Shown here one piece after another: positions 24,318 to 36,532 of a stretch of DNA of 64,000 bases. The notes beneath the pieces were generated by a model. The model made no database searches and was not told the DNA's origin. It saw nothing but the letters and a program-made list of their open reading frames with translations. The stretch comes from Capitella teleta. Lineage: Eukaryota; Annelida; Polychaeta; Capitellidae. How positions within the stretch are numbered: position 1 is the first letter of the stretch; every line of letters begins with the position of its first letter. Made by a program: the position numbers and the translations under genes. The stretch spans positions 29,158-93,157 of the forward strand of contig KB312450.1 in the NCBI GenBank assembly GCA_000328365.1, read 5' to 3'.

Positions 24318-24967
24318 TTATATCATTATCCAGGTGACCGTGGAGTATTCAAATACTCGGTCGTTGGGTTATGTTTTCCGAGGCAAACTTTATGGTCACG
24401 TGATAAGAGAGTAGAGATCTGACATTCGCATGGCTTAACATGTCTGTGATTATCATTCCTCTTTAAACGATTAGCGTTGCTCTTTCGGTCTTCAAACAGG
24501 TCTTTTGGTCTCTGACTTCGCCTTGTAATTATATCAATTACACGTCTGTGAATGTGTCTATGGACATTCACATTCAACCACACGTTAAAAGAAAAATGGA
24601 AAGAAAAAGGGAAAGAAAAATGGAAAGAAAAATGGGAAAAAAAAGAAGAGGAATTCGGTTGTTCGAAACCGCTAGCTTTGCTAGTGTACAATATTTTGAC
24701 AGAGTAAATTCCTATGATCACCGAATAAGAGCAAGTGCATGTGAAGAAAAAAAAACAAAAACAAAAACAAACAAAAAACAAAAAAAAACTGAGGTCATTA
24801 TCTATATTGCAGTGTGTAAACACTTTCCAAAACAATAGAAGATTTGATCAGTAAAATCTAAAGAGCTCGTCAGTAAAATGTGTAGCTTGGCATATCACAT
24901 TCATTAGTTGACGAAGTGATATGTCGAGGTAAATGTAAAAGCTTGAGTAACACGTTATCCAACGCAA

Positions 24968-25130
24968 GGGTGAGGTGGTGGTCGAGTGATTAGCGTGCTT
25001 ACCTTGAAAGCGCTTAATTCGTTTGCCCGTCACGTACGGAGCCCTGCGTCATTATAGGTAAGGCACTCAGCTCCTGTTTACCTCCTCGGACCACATAAGC
25101 CTTATAGTGGCATCAGGATCAGAGGTCAAA
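24968..25130 (+). mobile_element. tRNA-derived SINE-like repeat, copy 1
   Basis: The head resembles a pol III A box (GTGGTCGAGTGATTAGCG) with a degenerate B-box region. It is followed by a tail containing CACTCAGCTCCTGTTTACC and CTCCTCGGACCACATAAG. The same tail, diverged, recurs in the copy at 25933, which supports a dispersed SINE family. Confidence 0.55.
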
Positions 25131-25932
25131 TCTACATAATAAATTATATCATAGTGACCTCGACATTGATATTATTAATCCACCACAATTGGCAGTCATA
25201 CAAAGGCATACGGAAAATAAGCGATGCTTCACATCAATAGCATCCAGGGATGAACTTGTATCGGATCCAATGATCCGATTGTGACCCCGTAATGAAGTTG
25301 ACTCACCTAGAGATACCTCAGTCATAAAACCACTCTAATATCTTCGATTTTGACGCAGATATTGAGGAAACGACATCACGTGATCAATGTTACCACAGGT
25401 ACCCCAAAATAGCAGTTCATTCTCTTGCGTGATGTAGAAAAGGCAAAAAGGGTGAAAAACATACTCAGGAAATGGAATTCTTAGAAGGATTCTTTGAGCT
25501 GAGTTTCCTAAAAGCCATAGTGATGCCAATTCTGTTGGCCGACTACAATTCTAACGCTACTCAGGCGCAGAAGATTGGTGGCCATTGGAAATCTCCAGGT
25601 TCCTGGTTTCTAATTGTTTCTATAGAATCGTTATGTTATAGTGTGTTTTAGGATTGCACTCCATGTGTTCTTTTTGGAAATGTCATGCTCCCTGCCTTCT
25701 ATCTTAAATTGTTGTTGCTGTACATTAAAGATAACGCAAAAAATATGTGGCTGGAGACATAATTATTCACGGATTGGGGCATATCCACATTTCATTAGGA
25801 TTTTAAAAGCTTCTGGAAAGATTGCTTTGAAAGTCTGGTACTATTTGCTCTCAAGGCAAATACTTGTCATTGTAAATACTAGCAAACTAGCTAACATGAT
25901 GTTGTTACATGCAATTGAATTCATTCTGATTA

Positions 25933-26055
25933 TTGGTTATAGCGTGTTCGTCTAGAGAAGGGCACTGACCGCGGGAGGTTCAAAGCCAGTCACCATCCTT
26001 ATGTCCTTAAACACTTAACTCTGATTATCTCCTCGGACCACAAAACCTTCAGTTT
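25933..26055 (+). mobile_element. tRNA-derived SINE-like repeat, copy 2
   Basis: Begins with a tRNA-like head (TTATAGCGTGTTCGTCTAGAG) and carries a good B box GGTTCAAAGCC near 25977. It ends in the shared tail CTCCTCGGACCACA seen in copy 1. No cloverleaf folds cleanly, so it is not a tRNA gene. Confidence 0.55.
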
Positions 26056-26629
26056 TTCCAGGATCCATTTTTGCTGCTGTCACATAACGCAAGGATTTAC
26101 GCAAGGAAGCGAACAATTTCAAGTTCCTTTGTTTTGCTCCACTGCTGGCTTACTGCTATTCATCACAGTAACACATTGCTACAAGACGGACGCTCGATTA
26201 TTGACCACCAGACAAACTTCATTATTACTTAATTATTAAATAAAAATTTACCTTCTGAACTGGGTCTAACTCCCCCCCCCCGGGTTTAATTGTTTATTGA
26301 GGGCCGTGTTTCACTGAGATTAAGAAGTCCTGTCCTTCGACAGCTCATGTACATGTGCCTCCCCAAGCATAGAAAGTTGATACTTTCATGATAATACAAA
26401 CATTATGGCACCCAAGCTGACCAACTTGTGTGAATGCAGAGCCGAATTTTGTTTAATTAGGTAAGTAAAGACGTAAAAAGCATATTTAATTAGCTACAAT
26501 AGTAAACGCAATAATATTTTCAAGTTAAGATGGATCCATCAGTATCCTATAAGACAACAACCGATATTAATCTTCTAACATCAAGGTTTAAAGTTCTTAA
26601 TTATCAAATAAAAAAATAAAAATAAAAAA

Positions 26630-27080
26630 AGAAGCTCCGTCCTCTACAACAACTGCAGAATAACACAGCCCGTATGCTGACCAGGACACCTCAAAGAGAC
26701 CACATTACTCACGTGCTTCGTGAACTCCATTGGTTGCCTGTGAAAGCGAGAACTGAGTTCAAGCTGTTGACTTTTGTTTTAGTGCAATACATGACCCCAA
26801 CGCTCCTGCATACGTCAGAAGAATGTTCCAGTTGAGGGAAAGTGGCCGACCAGTGAGAACCGCTAACTCCCGAACGCTACAAGTACCTCGAACGCAACGT
26901 CATGCAGACAGTCGAAGTGCAAGCAACCATGGTGCTATTCTGTGGAATGATCTCCCGATGCTTTTAAGACAATCGATGTCTAAGGATTCTTTTAAGAAAA
27001 AACTGAAGATGCACCTCTTCAATGTCTATTTTATTACGAAATGATTGATCCTGCATGTTTTTACTTTGGTCATATCCTGT
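26630..27080 (+). mobile_element. LINE ORF2 C-terminal fragment (CR1/L2-like)
   Basis: Plus-strand frames read L-Q-N-N-T-A-R-M-L-T-R-T-P, then H-I-T-H-V-L-R-E-L-H-W-L-P-V, and further on L-W-N-D-L-P and S-F-K-K-K-L-K-M-H-L-F. This is the standard order at the C-terminus of CR1/L2-clade LINE proteins. The pieces lie in different frames with stops near 26810-26830, so it is inactive. An ATTT-rich tail follows near 27165-27200. Confidence 0.8.
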
Positions 27081-27364
27081 TTTACTTCTGCATTTTAATT
27101 TCACTTGTTTTTATATCTTGATAAGTGCTGTGAAAACTTTTTGTTATCATTATTAGCACTCAAATTCAATAAATTTATTTATTATTTTATTTATTATATG
27201 TTCAGGCCGGATGTTTCCTCTTTGAATTCCAATCGCCGAATGCAGTCGCGCATGCGCAGATCACGCCGCCCGCATTCTATTTTCCAAACCGACCCATCTG
27301 ATTGCGTGCGTTTCCCACACGCAGAAACGCAGCCTCAAATGTGAACGCGCAAACATAAAATAGT

Positions 27365-27404
27365 GAATATCTCAGCATCGACCTGTGTCGATGCTGAGAT
27401 ATTC
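27365..27404. repeat. Perfect 18-bp hairpin, 4-nt loop
   Basis: GAATATCTCAGCATCGAC, loop CTGT, then its exact reverse complement. No flanking target-site duplication is visible. The stem is too perfect and the loop too small for a typical microRNA precursor. Confidence 0.75.
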
Positions 27405-28089
27405 AAGGCAAAGAGCGCGTCAATGTACAATGCCCAAGAACTCAAACTTTTATTTGTTAAATTTTACCTTGTCAGCCCTTTAGCACCATAGCAAGTACTT
27501 CAGGTCAACCTTTCTCTCAATTTGTATAATGGAATAAATTTACGCGTGATCTTTTTTTATTCTTTTTTTATTAGATAGCTCGAGTGGAGCTGCTGTGACC
27601 TTTGACTGTTCGTGTCGGCAAACTTGACCGTGCTAATGTCTCTAACGTGATGGGTGGCCAGGTCCTTTCCCAGTGTGTGCCTTTAGGGTGTCGTTGATTG
27701 ACCTTCTGTGAGCTGCCCGTCTGACGCTAGTAATATATATCAGCCACGGAGCTATTATTTGTAATTAACTGGAAACAAAACAGCCCCGGCCAAATTCAAT
27801 TGAGATCACAGTTCGCCAATGTTACCAAGTTAATTTAACCATAAGAACTTGTTGTTATATCAGCATCATTTTTATTATGATCCAACAGAAACATATAACC
27901 ACTAATTTTACTAGTTACCACAGATGCTTGCAGACCGGATAGCCTAAATTAACATGTAAATGACAAATATTTATATTTGCATCATGCATAAACACAAACA
28001 GCACACACAATAATTTAGTGCGACATTTTTAACTCTTTTAAATCAAGTAGTGTATAGATGAAATGTTGCATGGGATACGAATAGATCCC

Positions 28090-28245
28090 ACGAGAGAAAT
28101 CTGTGAAATGAATAATATCTGAACATAACAATAAAGCCCGCCACCTGCGAAGAACAGGACTGCCATTCATCAAATGCGCTTTTAATCATGGAAGGGTTGT
28201 CTGAAGTTCTGTCCACGTGGATTCGGTTTCCAACATCCCCTGCAA
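28090..28245 (+). repeat. Inverted homology block A, left member
   Basis: Contains ACATAACAATAAAG, CCGCCACCTGCGAAGAACAG and GACTGCCATTCATCAAATGCG. The same order of words occurs on the opposite strand at 55165-55330 with scattered differences and a small indel. Not coding in a shared frame. Confidence 0.7.
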
Positions 28246-29510
28246 ATCAAATCAAGAGAAAGGTTTCGAAAACCTTTGATCCAATGGAGAGGCACTTATG
28301 GAATTGTAAGGATGAATTAGGGGTTTTTAAGGCTCAGAGTGGGTGTTATTGGGTTCTCATTGAAAAGGTTCCGATAAAATGGCAAAGTTTAAGTTTACTT
28401 CAACACAGAGTCCGAAGTGAACGAAATCCGAAAGTCTGAATACATTAATCCTCTTTTGATTGCTCGTGTGAGATATTTTATAATATTCGGGTTTTGTAAC
28501 TTTGTGCGTGGAAAGTTATGCGTGAGTGTATAGAGCAGGCATTGCCGTTGTCAAGGGATGAAATGACGGATATGATTTGTCGGTCGCATTCCTCCTCTGT
28601 CGCACATTCAGTAAATATGTCTGTCTTAAACTAGTCCTAGCACTGCATGACCTCGCCGGTTTTGTCAGTCATGTCGTTTTACTGCCACTCTTAGGCATCC
28701 AGGGTAGGTCAATCCATGGTAGACCTGGTTTCTTCTGATTCTTTGGCTGTTTCAAGTTTGTAACCCTTAATTGGAGTAAAAATTACCCTTCAAAGTCATT
28801 TTGTTCTAGGAGTACTCGAAAGAACGTTTAATTACTACGATCCATGGATTGTCTGCGCAAGAAAATCAAATTTGAATCGCGAACGGTTTGAAAATGGCGA
28901 GAATTAATAGACTTGCATACTATGTGGAATATATCTGTAGACCTGAACATAGATTAACTATAACTATTAATTGAGCCAATTATAGATCGGCGCATTTCTG
29001 CAGCACTCAAATATGTGCTTATAGTTTGTCTGGGCGGCACAAAAACGATGTGGGATATCATGCATGTAGCATCATTTCACTATTTTGCCATCAATTTTGT
29101 GAATTTAGTAAGGGAGTTGAGTTTATTGGATTAAACAAACAGGGTGACTGATGCATATCCAATTTAATGCACACCACTTTCCTGAAATGCAGACCAGAGA
29201 TAATTGCGCATTCATGAGAAACTCTAAAATTTCTTGAACAATGCAGAATTAGTTACGAAGTCGAAGACTTATTCAAATTGAGTTTCGTGCAAAAATTTGA
29301 TTCGAAATGTGAGGTTTATGACCTTTGACCTGTGCTATTATCCAGAAGGCTCCTGGAAAGTGTATAGAAGAGGAAGAGAGGGAATGCAGCAATTCGCGAA
29401 TGTAGCAATTCCATTGAATGCACATTGCCATGCGCTTATCAAATAGCCCCACTGTATACCAGTCATTAAACTGTGTAGGAAACATCACAATAAAGGGGTT
29501 TTTTTTTTTA

Positions 29511-30165
29511 TCATAACCAGGATAAGCAGCAGATCTGATTAACGAAATGAACACTGCCGCCCAGCAGGCGATCTGTACCATAGACATGGAAATGAGCTTC
29601 TTTCTAAACAAGATGGGACATCGGTCCATTTCTCCATTGTGAAAATAATATTATGGTCATAGCGTGTCCCCTAGCTAAGCAACTCGCAGTTTCGCACGAA
29701 TGATAAAACAATTAACGTATACCAGACATAAAATTCATATTATAACATGATGGAAAATACAGGAAATATTAAACCGAGCCCGAATTTGCTAAAATATGAT
29801 TAATTTGATCACAATTTAAGTTTATTGCGATGCGCAGAAACCGAAATCTGTGATGATCGAGTAAACGAATGACAGGGTTGTCATAGCAACGGTTGACGCG
29901 TATAGGAAGTTGGGGGACACGCGGTGATCACTTTTCATGAGCGATGTCTGATCATGTATTGTGACAGGAAGAAGCTCATCTGCACATCTATGATCTATAC
30001 GACCCTGGGGATTCGAAGCAGTCTCTCTGCTTCGTTGATTTTTTATGCCAACTAAAGCGGTTCATATTGGAATTATAGCCCCAATGCACTGCCCAGCAAA
30101 CTCGGTGTCTATATTTGTCTCCTCTGTCTCCAAACATTGAGCAGTAAATTTGATAAGTCTGAGAT
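29511..30165 (+). repeat. Inverted homology block B, left member
   Basis: Two pieces, 29511-29583 and about 29985-30165, match consecutive parts of the reverse complement of 51430-51640. They include AGCAGGCGATCT, CGACCCTGGGGATTCGAAGC and AGTCTCTCTGC. About 400 bp separate the pieces here but not there, so one member has gained or lost sequence. No gene is apparent in either. Confidence 0.65.
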
Positions 30166-30916
30166 TGGCAGCATGACCAGAAATGAACACAATGGTGATT
30201 GCTTTCCTTCTCGATTCATTCGATGCCCCTTTTATAGTGAATTCATTGCTTATATATTGCATGGTATCGCTATTTATAGTTTAATTTGCATCCAAGGACT
30301 TTCATGATTTCAATACATGTACAGACAGTGTATTCTTTGGTGCCTTGCCTTTATTCTATGACGCAAGCATTTCATAAATTCAATTTAATTCAATTTGCGC
30401 ATAAATAAATTCACGTAATTGTGTTTACGTCTGCCTATGGAATTAAAGATGAAGAGTGGAATTGAACGGAATTTAAGAAGCTAACAGCAGTAAGATTGGC
30501 GGTCAGTACAGCTGACAATCATACCCGTGATAACCATGCTATTGAGTATTATGGCATGCTTTTTTGGCTCAGACAGGATGACGTATGCATTACAAGTAGA
30601 ACAACGAGGCTCTAAATGTTCTTCACGAAGGAAAGAGAAGATAAGCAAACCGAATTAGCATTGATTTGGGAAGAGAGGAGATTACTAAAGATGCTCCATT
30701 AGATACGGTTGAATCAGCCAGTGACGCATTGCAGTTTTTGTCAGCTTTGACGTTTGACGAATGAGCTTATGTTGGATTTTGACAAAGAGACTAATCAAAG
30801 ACAATCGTTGGTGTCACTTCTATGATGTAACGCAATGTCCGGATTTTCCTGTTAACATAAAGAAATGATTCAAAAGAAATAATATTCTGGAATCATTTTC
30901 AAGAATTATATCACAA

Positions 30917-31070
30917 TATAATACCAATTGTGCTTCTTGGCTAATTGTAGCCCTATTTTACGTTAGATCCCGATCGCCCGTGGATCATATTCATGCGGCA
31001 TTTGATAGGCCTATGGCCCTAGGCTAATTAGTGGCAAAAAGTGGGCCTATACTAGTACTAAAGAGTGGAC
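30917..31070 (+). repeat. Dispersed repeat, copy 1
   Basis: About 150 bp sharing long identical words (GGCTAATTGTAGCCCTATT, CGCCCGTGGATCATATTC, GCGGCATTTGATAGGCC) with 58908-59068 in the same orientation, roughly 90% identical by eye. Not coding; family unknown. Confidence 0.75.
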
Positions 31071-32867
31071 CAAAGGTACTTTCAAGTAATATGCTCCCTG
31101 TTAAAAACAAAATACCAACCTCAGAGTTGATAATTTTGCTATTATATTCGGATTTATTTTCCCAATGGCCCCCAGACCCCCCCCCCCTTCCTAGCGTCGG
31201 CTTGCCCACAGGCACGAATTCGATTGGACGGCACATTCGTCCCCCCAGCCCTCCACAAATCCCGGGTACGCCCATGCCTCTTACTGTGAATTCAAAAGTA
31301 TACACGCGAGAGTGTCCTCTCAAACTATTGTTGTTTGTTTGCGAGGGTGCCCTTTGAATGTCTCGGGTGATCAATCAAATCCCCACCTATTCGATATCGA
31401 AGCGGAAATGCCGCGAATCCACTGCGATTTCAAAGTGCATTCACCTTTTATTCACACAAAAGGCTAAATAAAGCAAGCGCTAATGACATTTTTATATCAA
31501 ATTGCAATTGCGGTGAAAGAGACCGATTGCTCTACCTTCAAACTCTGTTCAATACGTGACATGAATAGAACAAGTAGTCCACAGTTCACTCGTCTCTCTG
31601 CCTGAATGGTCATTGTTGAGATCTTTCCACGAAGTTCACGAACCCAAACAATTGATTCAGTATTCGTGGTGTTCAGGCTAACACATCGTTTTCAAGTACA
31701 ATTGCATGAACATAATTTCAATCGAGAGAGCAGATATGTTGATGATGTACGGTACTTAATCCATTGAATCTTACCATTAAAATATAATTTAATTGTATAC
31801 GAGCCAAATACCAATGATTGATACATTGAATTAATTAACTGAGATTTCCTCTTATGTATCTGTTATTGGGGTGGGGGCAAAAGCCACCCCCCCCCTTCCT
31901 GTGTACCTAACGCTTACGCCACTGGGAGCTCCTGTTCTAACGAACAAATTGCTATGGCCCTGGAGGTTCATAATAACGGGCATTGACTGTAGTTGAAACG
32001 CAGTGTATTTCCTTAGGAATTGGCGTCACTGTAGAAGCACTGACCACGTTTGTCGGAGGTTGAATGAATGATTACATGTTAATTGATAATTTCCCGAGAG
32101 ACAGACTCAGACAGTGCCTAGTTATGTTATTTTTCGATCCAGGTATGCACAATTGGAGGTCAGTAACCTTGGAACATTTTCAGTATTACATCATATACAT
32201 TGCAAGATGTCTCGATCAATATATGGAATAGTATGTGCAAATTATGTCAAATGTCCCTGAGATACATACGTGGATTTGAGAGAAGTAACACTGTCGTGTA
32301 ACGTTATGATTTCTCTCTTCAAAAGAGCTTTGATGAAGTGCGTTATGCTTGTCACTTCCTATTATTGCGAAAGTCCTGTAGACAGACTTTAACAGCCGTA
32401 TTATCAAAGATAACAATATCATTTAGATTATTCGCCAAGGTCTATGAACATTACAAGAGATGAATTTCAGGTTGTTTATCATGAAAGACTGCAATTGAAA
32501 TACTAGTAATTTCTGATTGGTTTATGCTAATTACTACTACTACTACTACTAGGGCGGCCTCAGTAAGGTATACTAATTGATTAGAATTAAATTTTGCCAA
32601 AACACACAGAGATATATTAATTAATTTTAATCAATTCAATTCATTCATATAAAATTTTAAAAAACATTCCAATCAATTTAAATAATGACTAGATAATAAT
32701 ATATTGACAAATTTCAACATAGTATGATGTTTTTAGGGGGATGAATGATAAGTAAATGCTTAGAAATACAAAAGCCAAAAACAATAATTGCAAAATAAAG
32801 AGATAAAAATTATATTATTGACAATATGGACCGGTACAACAATGACACCGAAAAAAAAATAGCTGTG

Positions 32868-32873
32868 TTTATT
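32868..32873 (-). terminator. Likely polyadenylation signal of the giant unit
   Basis: AATAAA on the minus strand about 115 bp past the stop at 32987. No AATAAA is visible on the minus strand between the Roc-COR stop (36533) and 36020, which favours this as the shared 3' end. The stretch 31071-32860 holds no gene that I can support; an ACT-repeat microsatellite lies near 32533. Confidence 0.5.
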
Positions 32874-32986
32874 ATCTTATTGCCAATGAATCTAATTTCC
32901 TCGGCATGTTAAAAAGGAATTAATATCAGAGTAATATAAGTGGTGCTAAAATAGTGTTAGATGATATAATATTTCATGATACACAA

Positions 32987-35900
32987 TCACACAAAGACAC
33001 AGTCCTCTTGCTCTGGAGCATACATCTCAGTGGTGGGATATTCACTTCTACTTCTCCGTCTCCTGGATGCACTGGGGACAGCCTGAGTTGTTGGAGCTCC
33101 AGTTAAACAGAAGGCAGTGGTCTGGGGACCTCCTTGCTGACTTTGGTACGGAGTGACTTGATCAGTAGGTTGACCACTAGGTTGACCAGGTCCTGTCAGT
33201 GGAACTTGGTCGGCTTTTAATAAGTTTGGTGTGAAACTTGGTCTTGGTCCTGGTGGGCTGCTGGCTTTGACGTTTGGATCACGCTGGTAGATGCGACTCA
33301 GAGGAAATTTTGGTTTAGGCAGAGTTTTTGGAGGAACTTTCTTTGTGAGTTTCTTCGGCTTTGGAAACGTGGCAGGAGGTATTTTCCTTCGAGGTTTCAT
33401 TTGGTCTTCAGGGTGGTGTAAGGCAATGACAGCTAAGCTAGGATTGTTGAGGTTGTCAGAGTACCATGATGACCCTCTAGATACATCCAGGCTCTCTTCC
33501 GAAAGTGGAGTCACCGCTCTAGCTTGATCTTGACTCCAGTCTAAATTTGGAGACGCTCTCATTGCATGGGTTGTATTAGGAACAATCAGAGTCTCAGAGA
33601 AGGCAATTGGGCTGGCAGGTTTCTTCTCGTAGTAGAGATAGCTCTGAAAATATTGTTTGACGTCAACACTTTCAATGTCGTTCTTATGTTGGAAGTCATC
33701 AACAAAAGTGTCCATGGTTTGCACACCGGTTGAGCTGCTGCTTCGCGATGTACCAGCTCTCTTCTGGTATGCATCTTCCCAATCATCATCAATAGTCTGA
33801 GAGGTGTTGTCGAAATCTACAGTATCGATCTGCGTTTGGGACGAGGTAGATATCTGACATGATTCGCTCTGCACTGATTTCGACTGCGCAAACCACCTAA
33901 GAATCTCGCTCTGATCAATCTGGGAGTGTTCATCTGTGTTCTCCACTACGTCATGCGAATACACCTGGGTCGTGCTGTCTCCAGAATAGGTGCTCTTGGG
34001 TGGGGCGGAAGTAGATACGTTGATTTGAGGCACAATGTCACGGCTGTCTACTTGGGTGTTGGCAACTCTGGTTGCCAGGCTGTTGGTTTGAGAAGGCGAG
34101 TCTGTCCTCTCGGTCCCAACTACTGCTTTGGTGTTCCATTCGCTCAGTGGAAGTCCAAACACAGTTGTTGAAACCAGATCTTTTGGCCTGACGACTGTCG
34201 ATCGTGTCGCTTGAGGGGAGGTGATGTTCTGATTAGTCTGTGTTTCAGCAGATGATTTTGAAACTAGTTCATCTGTGTTTGTTTGAAGCATGACATTGGT
34301 ACTGAAATGCCATGAATGGATCTGACTGGAACTTTCAAAACTCTTGGGCTTGGCAGTCTGGGTGCTACTGCTGGTTGTCTTTCCAAAGATGGTTTCTTCA
34401 CTTTGGACATGTTTATCAAAGTTCTTGACGAGATCTTCCCTTGTGACCTGCACAGTCCGTGCCATAGTGATTGGTGCATCAGTTCCCACACCAGCATTGA
34501 AGTAGGTTGATGTAGCCTGGATTGACTTCTCCGTTGAACTTTTCATTTCCCAACTATTTACTTGAGTTTGGTTGGGAATTGATATCACCTCTGGTGTTTG
34601 CGTGTAACCACAGGAATGAACAGCTGTCTTCTGAGCCTGCGTGCCAACGCTACACATTTTGTACATTTCAACCTGCTGGCCAGCATTTTTATGGTTGTAA
34701 AGCTCGTGGTGTCCAACTTGAACAGATTTAGCTTCTGCTGTTGAGGTTGTTTGCACTTCGAACGAATCCCTAGCTGGGATTTCATAGGGTTTCACCTGGG
34801 TACCAGAATGGCATTGCTCCAAGAAATTGGTCTCCACTGAAGCGGACCTTGAATTGACAATTTCATATTTGGAAACTTGGGTTTGGTGGTCCATGCTAGT
34901 ATTTGTATCAGCTTGTGATGCAATTGACTGGCTCGCTATGATGTCTGCCTTGTCAACTTGAAGACACTGCGTTCTCGTGGAAATCTCTTCTGTTTGAGTG
35001 TCACTGATATCTTGCAATGGCCATTGAGAACCAGCTTGAGATGATGTAAATACTGGCAATGAGTCAGTTTGTGATTCTACAGCACTGTGTGTCTGGCAGG
35101 AGTTGTCTTGTGTGGTACGATTTAGAGAAGTATGGGTTTGAATACCAGTCTCTGTTGCTGTCACAATTTCATCCATCTTCAAGTCAGTTTGAATTTCAAG
35201 CTCTTGAAATTCTTTAGTAGCTAGGTGTTCAGTCACATCCATGGTCGATTTAGCAGATAGGGCTGGTGTTGAAGTGACAGGCATCAAGCTATCTTCAATA
35301 AAGCCTTCTGTGCCTCGTTGGGGACCATCATACGGTAGATCATCATACAGATCCTCATCATCAGAGGTTGGTACTAAAGTCTCAGAATCGCTGATGAATG
35401 AAGAAAGAGTCCTCTTCTCCGTCTGAGTCTCCATTGACCGCAAATGATTAACAGGAGTCTGAGTGAAGCTTTCACAGCAGATGGTCACCTCGTCATCTAA
35501 GAAACTCTCAATCTGCACTGTAGTAACTACGTCCATTGTATTGACATCATCAAGACGAACCATTTGTTCCTCCTTAGAGTGCGCAGATTCAGTGTTGATG
35601 TTGTACTCCAGGGTGGTATCTGCCTTATCGAGACCCTCCTCTTCTGATCCGTCAAGCATACAAGGAGGAGTGTCTTCTGCACTGAGATAGCTGTCGTCAG
35701 AATCAACAGCTCTTTCTTCGTCAATTTGCTCAAGCCTAATTTCATGGAGAGTTTGGGAATACGCGGCACATATGATGTTGTGCACATAGTCCTGGACGTT
35801 CCTCATGAATTCTTCAGACGGGTAAGGTTGCTCAATCCTCTCTTCTGTGCACTGTATTTCCTCTTGGGCTTGCTCAAGTTTTTCTCTGATGAGTTTAAAG

Positions 35901-36006
35901 TGTCGAATTGTGTCATCAAGTTGTTGGTTGGTGTTATTGATGTGTTCTGTCGTTTCTTCGTGCCACTGGGATTCATTCAGAGCATCAGGAGATGCCACGT
36001 CATCTG
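32987..36006 (-). CDS. Terminal exon with ~25 LC8-like Q-T/Q-V motifs
   Basis: A single open exon of about 1,006 codons ending in a stop at 32987. It opens at a CAG|CAG acceptor (36006 or 36003), enters in phase 1 and has no early ATG, so it needs an upstream coding exon. It begins D-D, as the Roc-COR exon does, and exon 38296-38356 ends in phase 1, so splicing from it fits. An N-terminal coiled-coil-like region (~residues 30-65) and an acidic stretch are followed, from about 35480 to 33710, by some 25 motifs such as E-T-Q-T-E, D-T-Q-T-E, G-T-Q-V-K, N-T-Q-V-D and G-V-Q-T-M, often followed by an acidic-hydrophobic pair (D-I-V, E-I-V, D-L-V). Such motifs are the anchor of LC8 dynein light chain. 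A proline/lysine-rich C-terminus follows (P-K-P-K-K-L, P-P-K-T-L-P-K-P-K). Protein identity is unknown. Confidence 0.75.
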
Positions 36007-36532
36007 CTGAAATGGACAAAATTATATGTATATGTGAACATTGTGGTTTTTTATGTGCATGCAGTAGGTTGGGAAGGGATATTTATGTAAAAACAAAAAA
36101 TTAATGAGATACTTACCCTCTTTTGTTATTTTATGCAGATAAATTGATAAAGTGCAAAAATTTTTAGAGGATGTGAGAATTCCAAGTTAATAACCATTAA
36201 AGATGTGATTGTTAAATAAGTTCAAGTATTGTGATTACATGTATACTCATTTTGTAAGCATTTGCTAAAAACAAAGGGGGTCAATTTTCAATGAGAATAA
36301 GGGCTTGGAAGTTAAATAAAATGTGTGTAAAATACCTACAGTGTCAAGGAACTTTGAAATACTAGTACACCTTATGTATACAAGTAATTGTATCAAGACA
36401 GTCATTTCTTCACTCACTTACTCAGTTACTAACACATACATGCAAGCACAATACTTATGAATAATAATAAAATGGCATTCAAGGGTTGAAATCATTTAAA
36501 TTTTAAATTAATCAACAAGTCCACCACCACAA

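Noticed and set aside
24585-24800. Lysine-rich plus-strand frame beside phenylalanine-rich minus-strand frame
   Set aside because: Low-complexity A/G tract; unlike the giant gene it has no repeat structure or splice sites.
28188-28439. 83-codon plus-strand frame overlapping inverted block A
   Set aside because: The homologous block at 55.2 kb lacks the start and the frame, so the conserved part is not conserved as protein.
30917-31070. Dispersed repeat considered as a third mirror block
   Set aside because: Its partner at 58908 is in the same orientation, so it does not belong to the inverted arms.
36109-36118. Strong splice donor (GAGG|GTAAGT) on the minus strand upstream of the Q-T exon
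   Set aside because: The short open stretch before it has no ATG, no clear acceptor and no recognisable protein, so I did not call an exon, although a non-coding first exon is possible.
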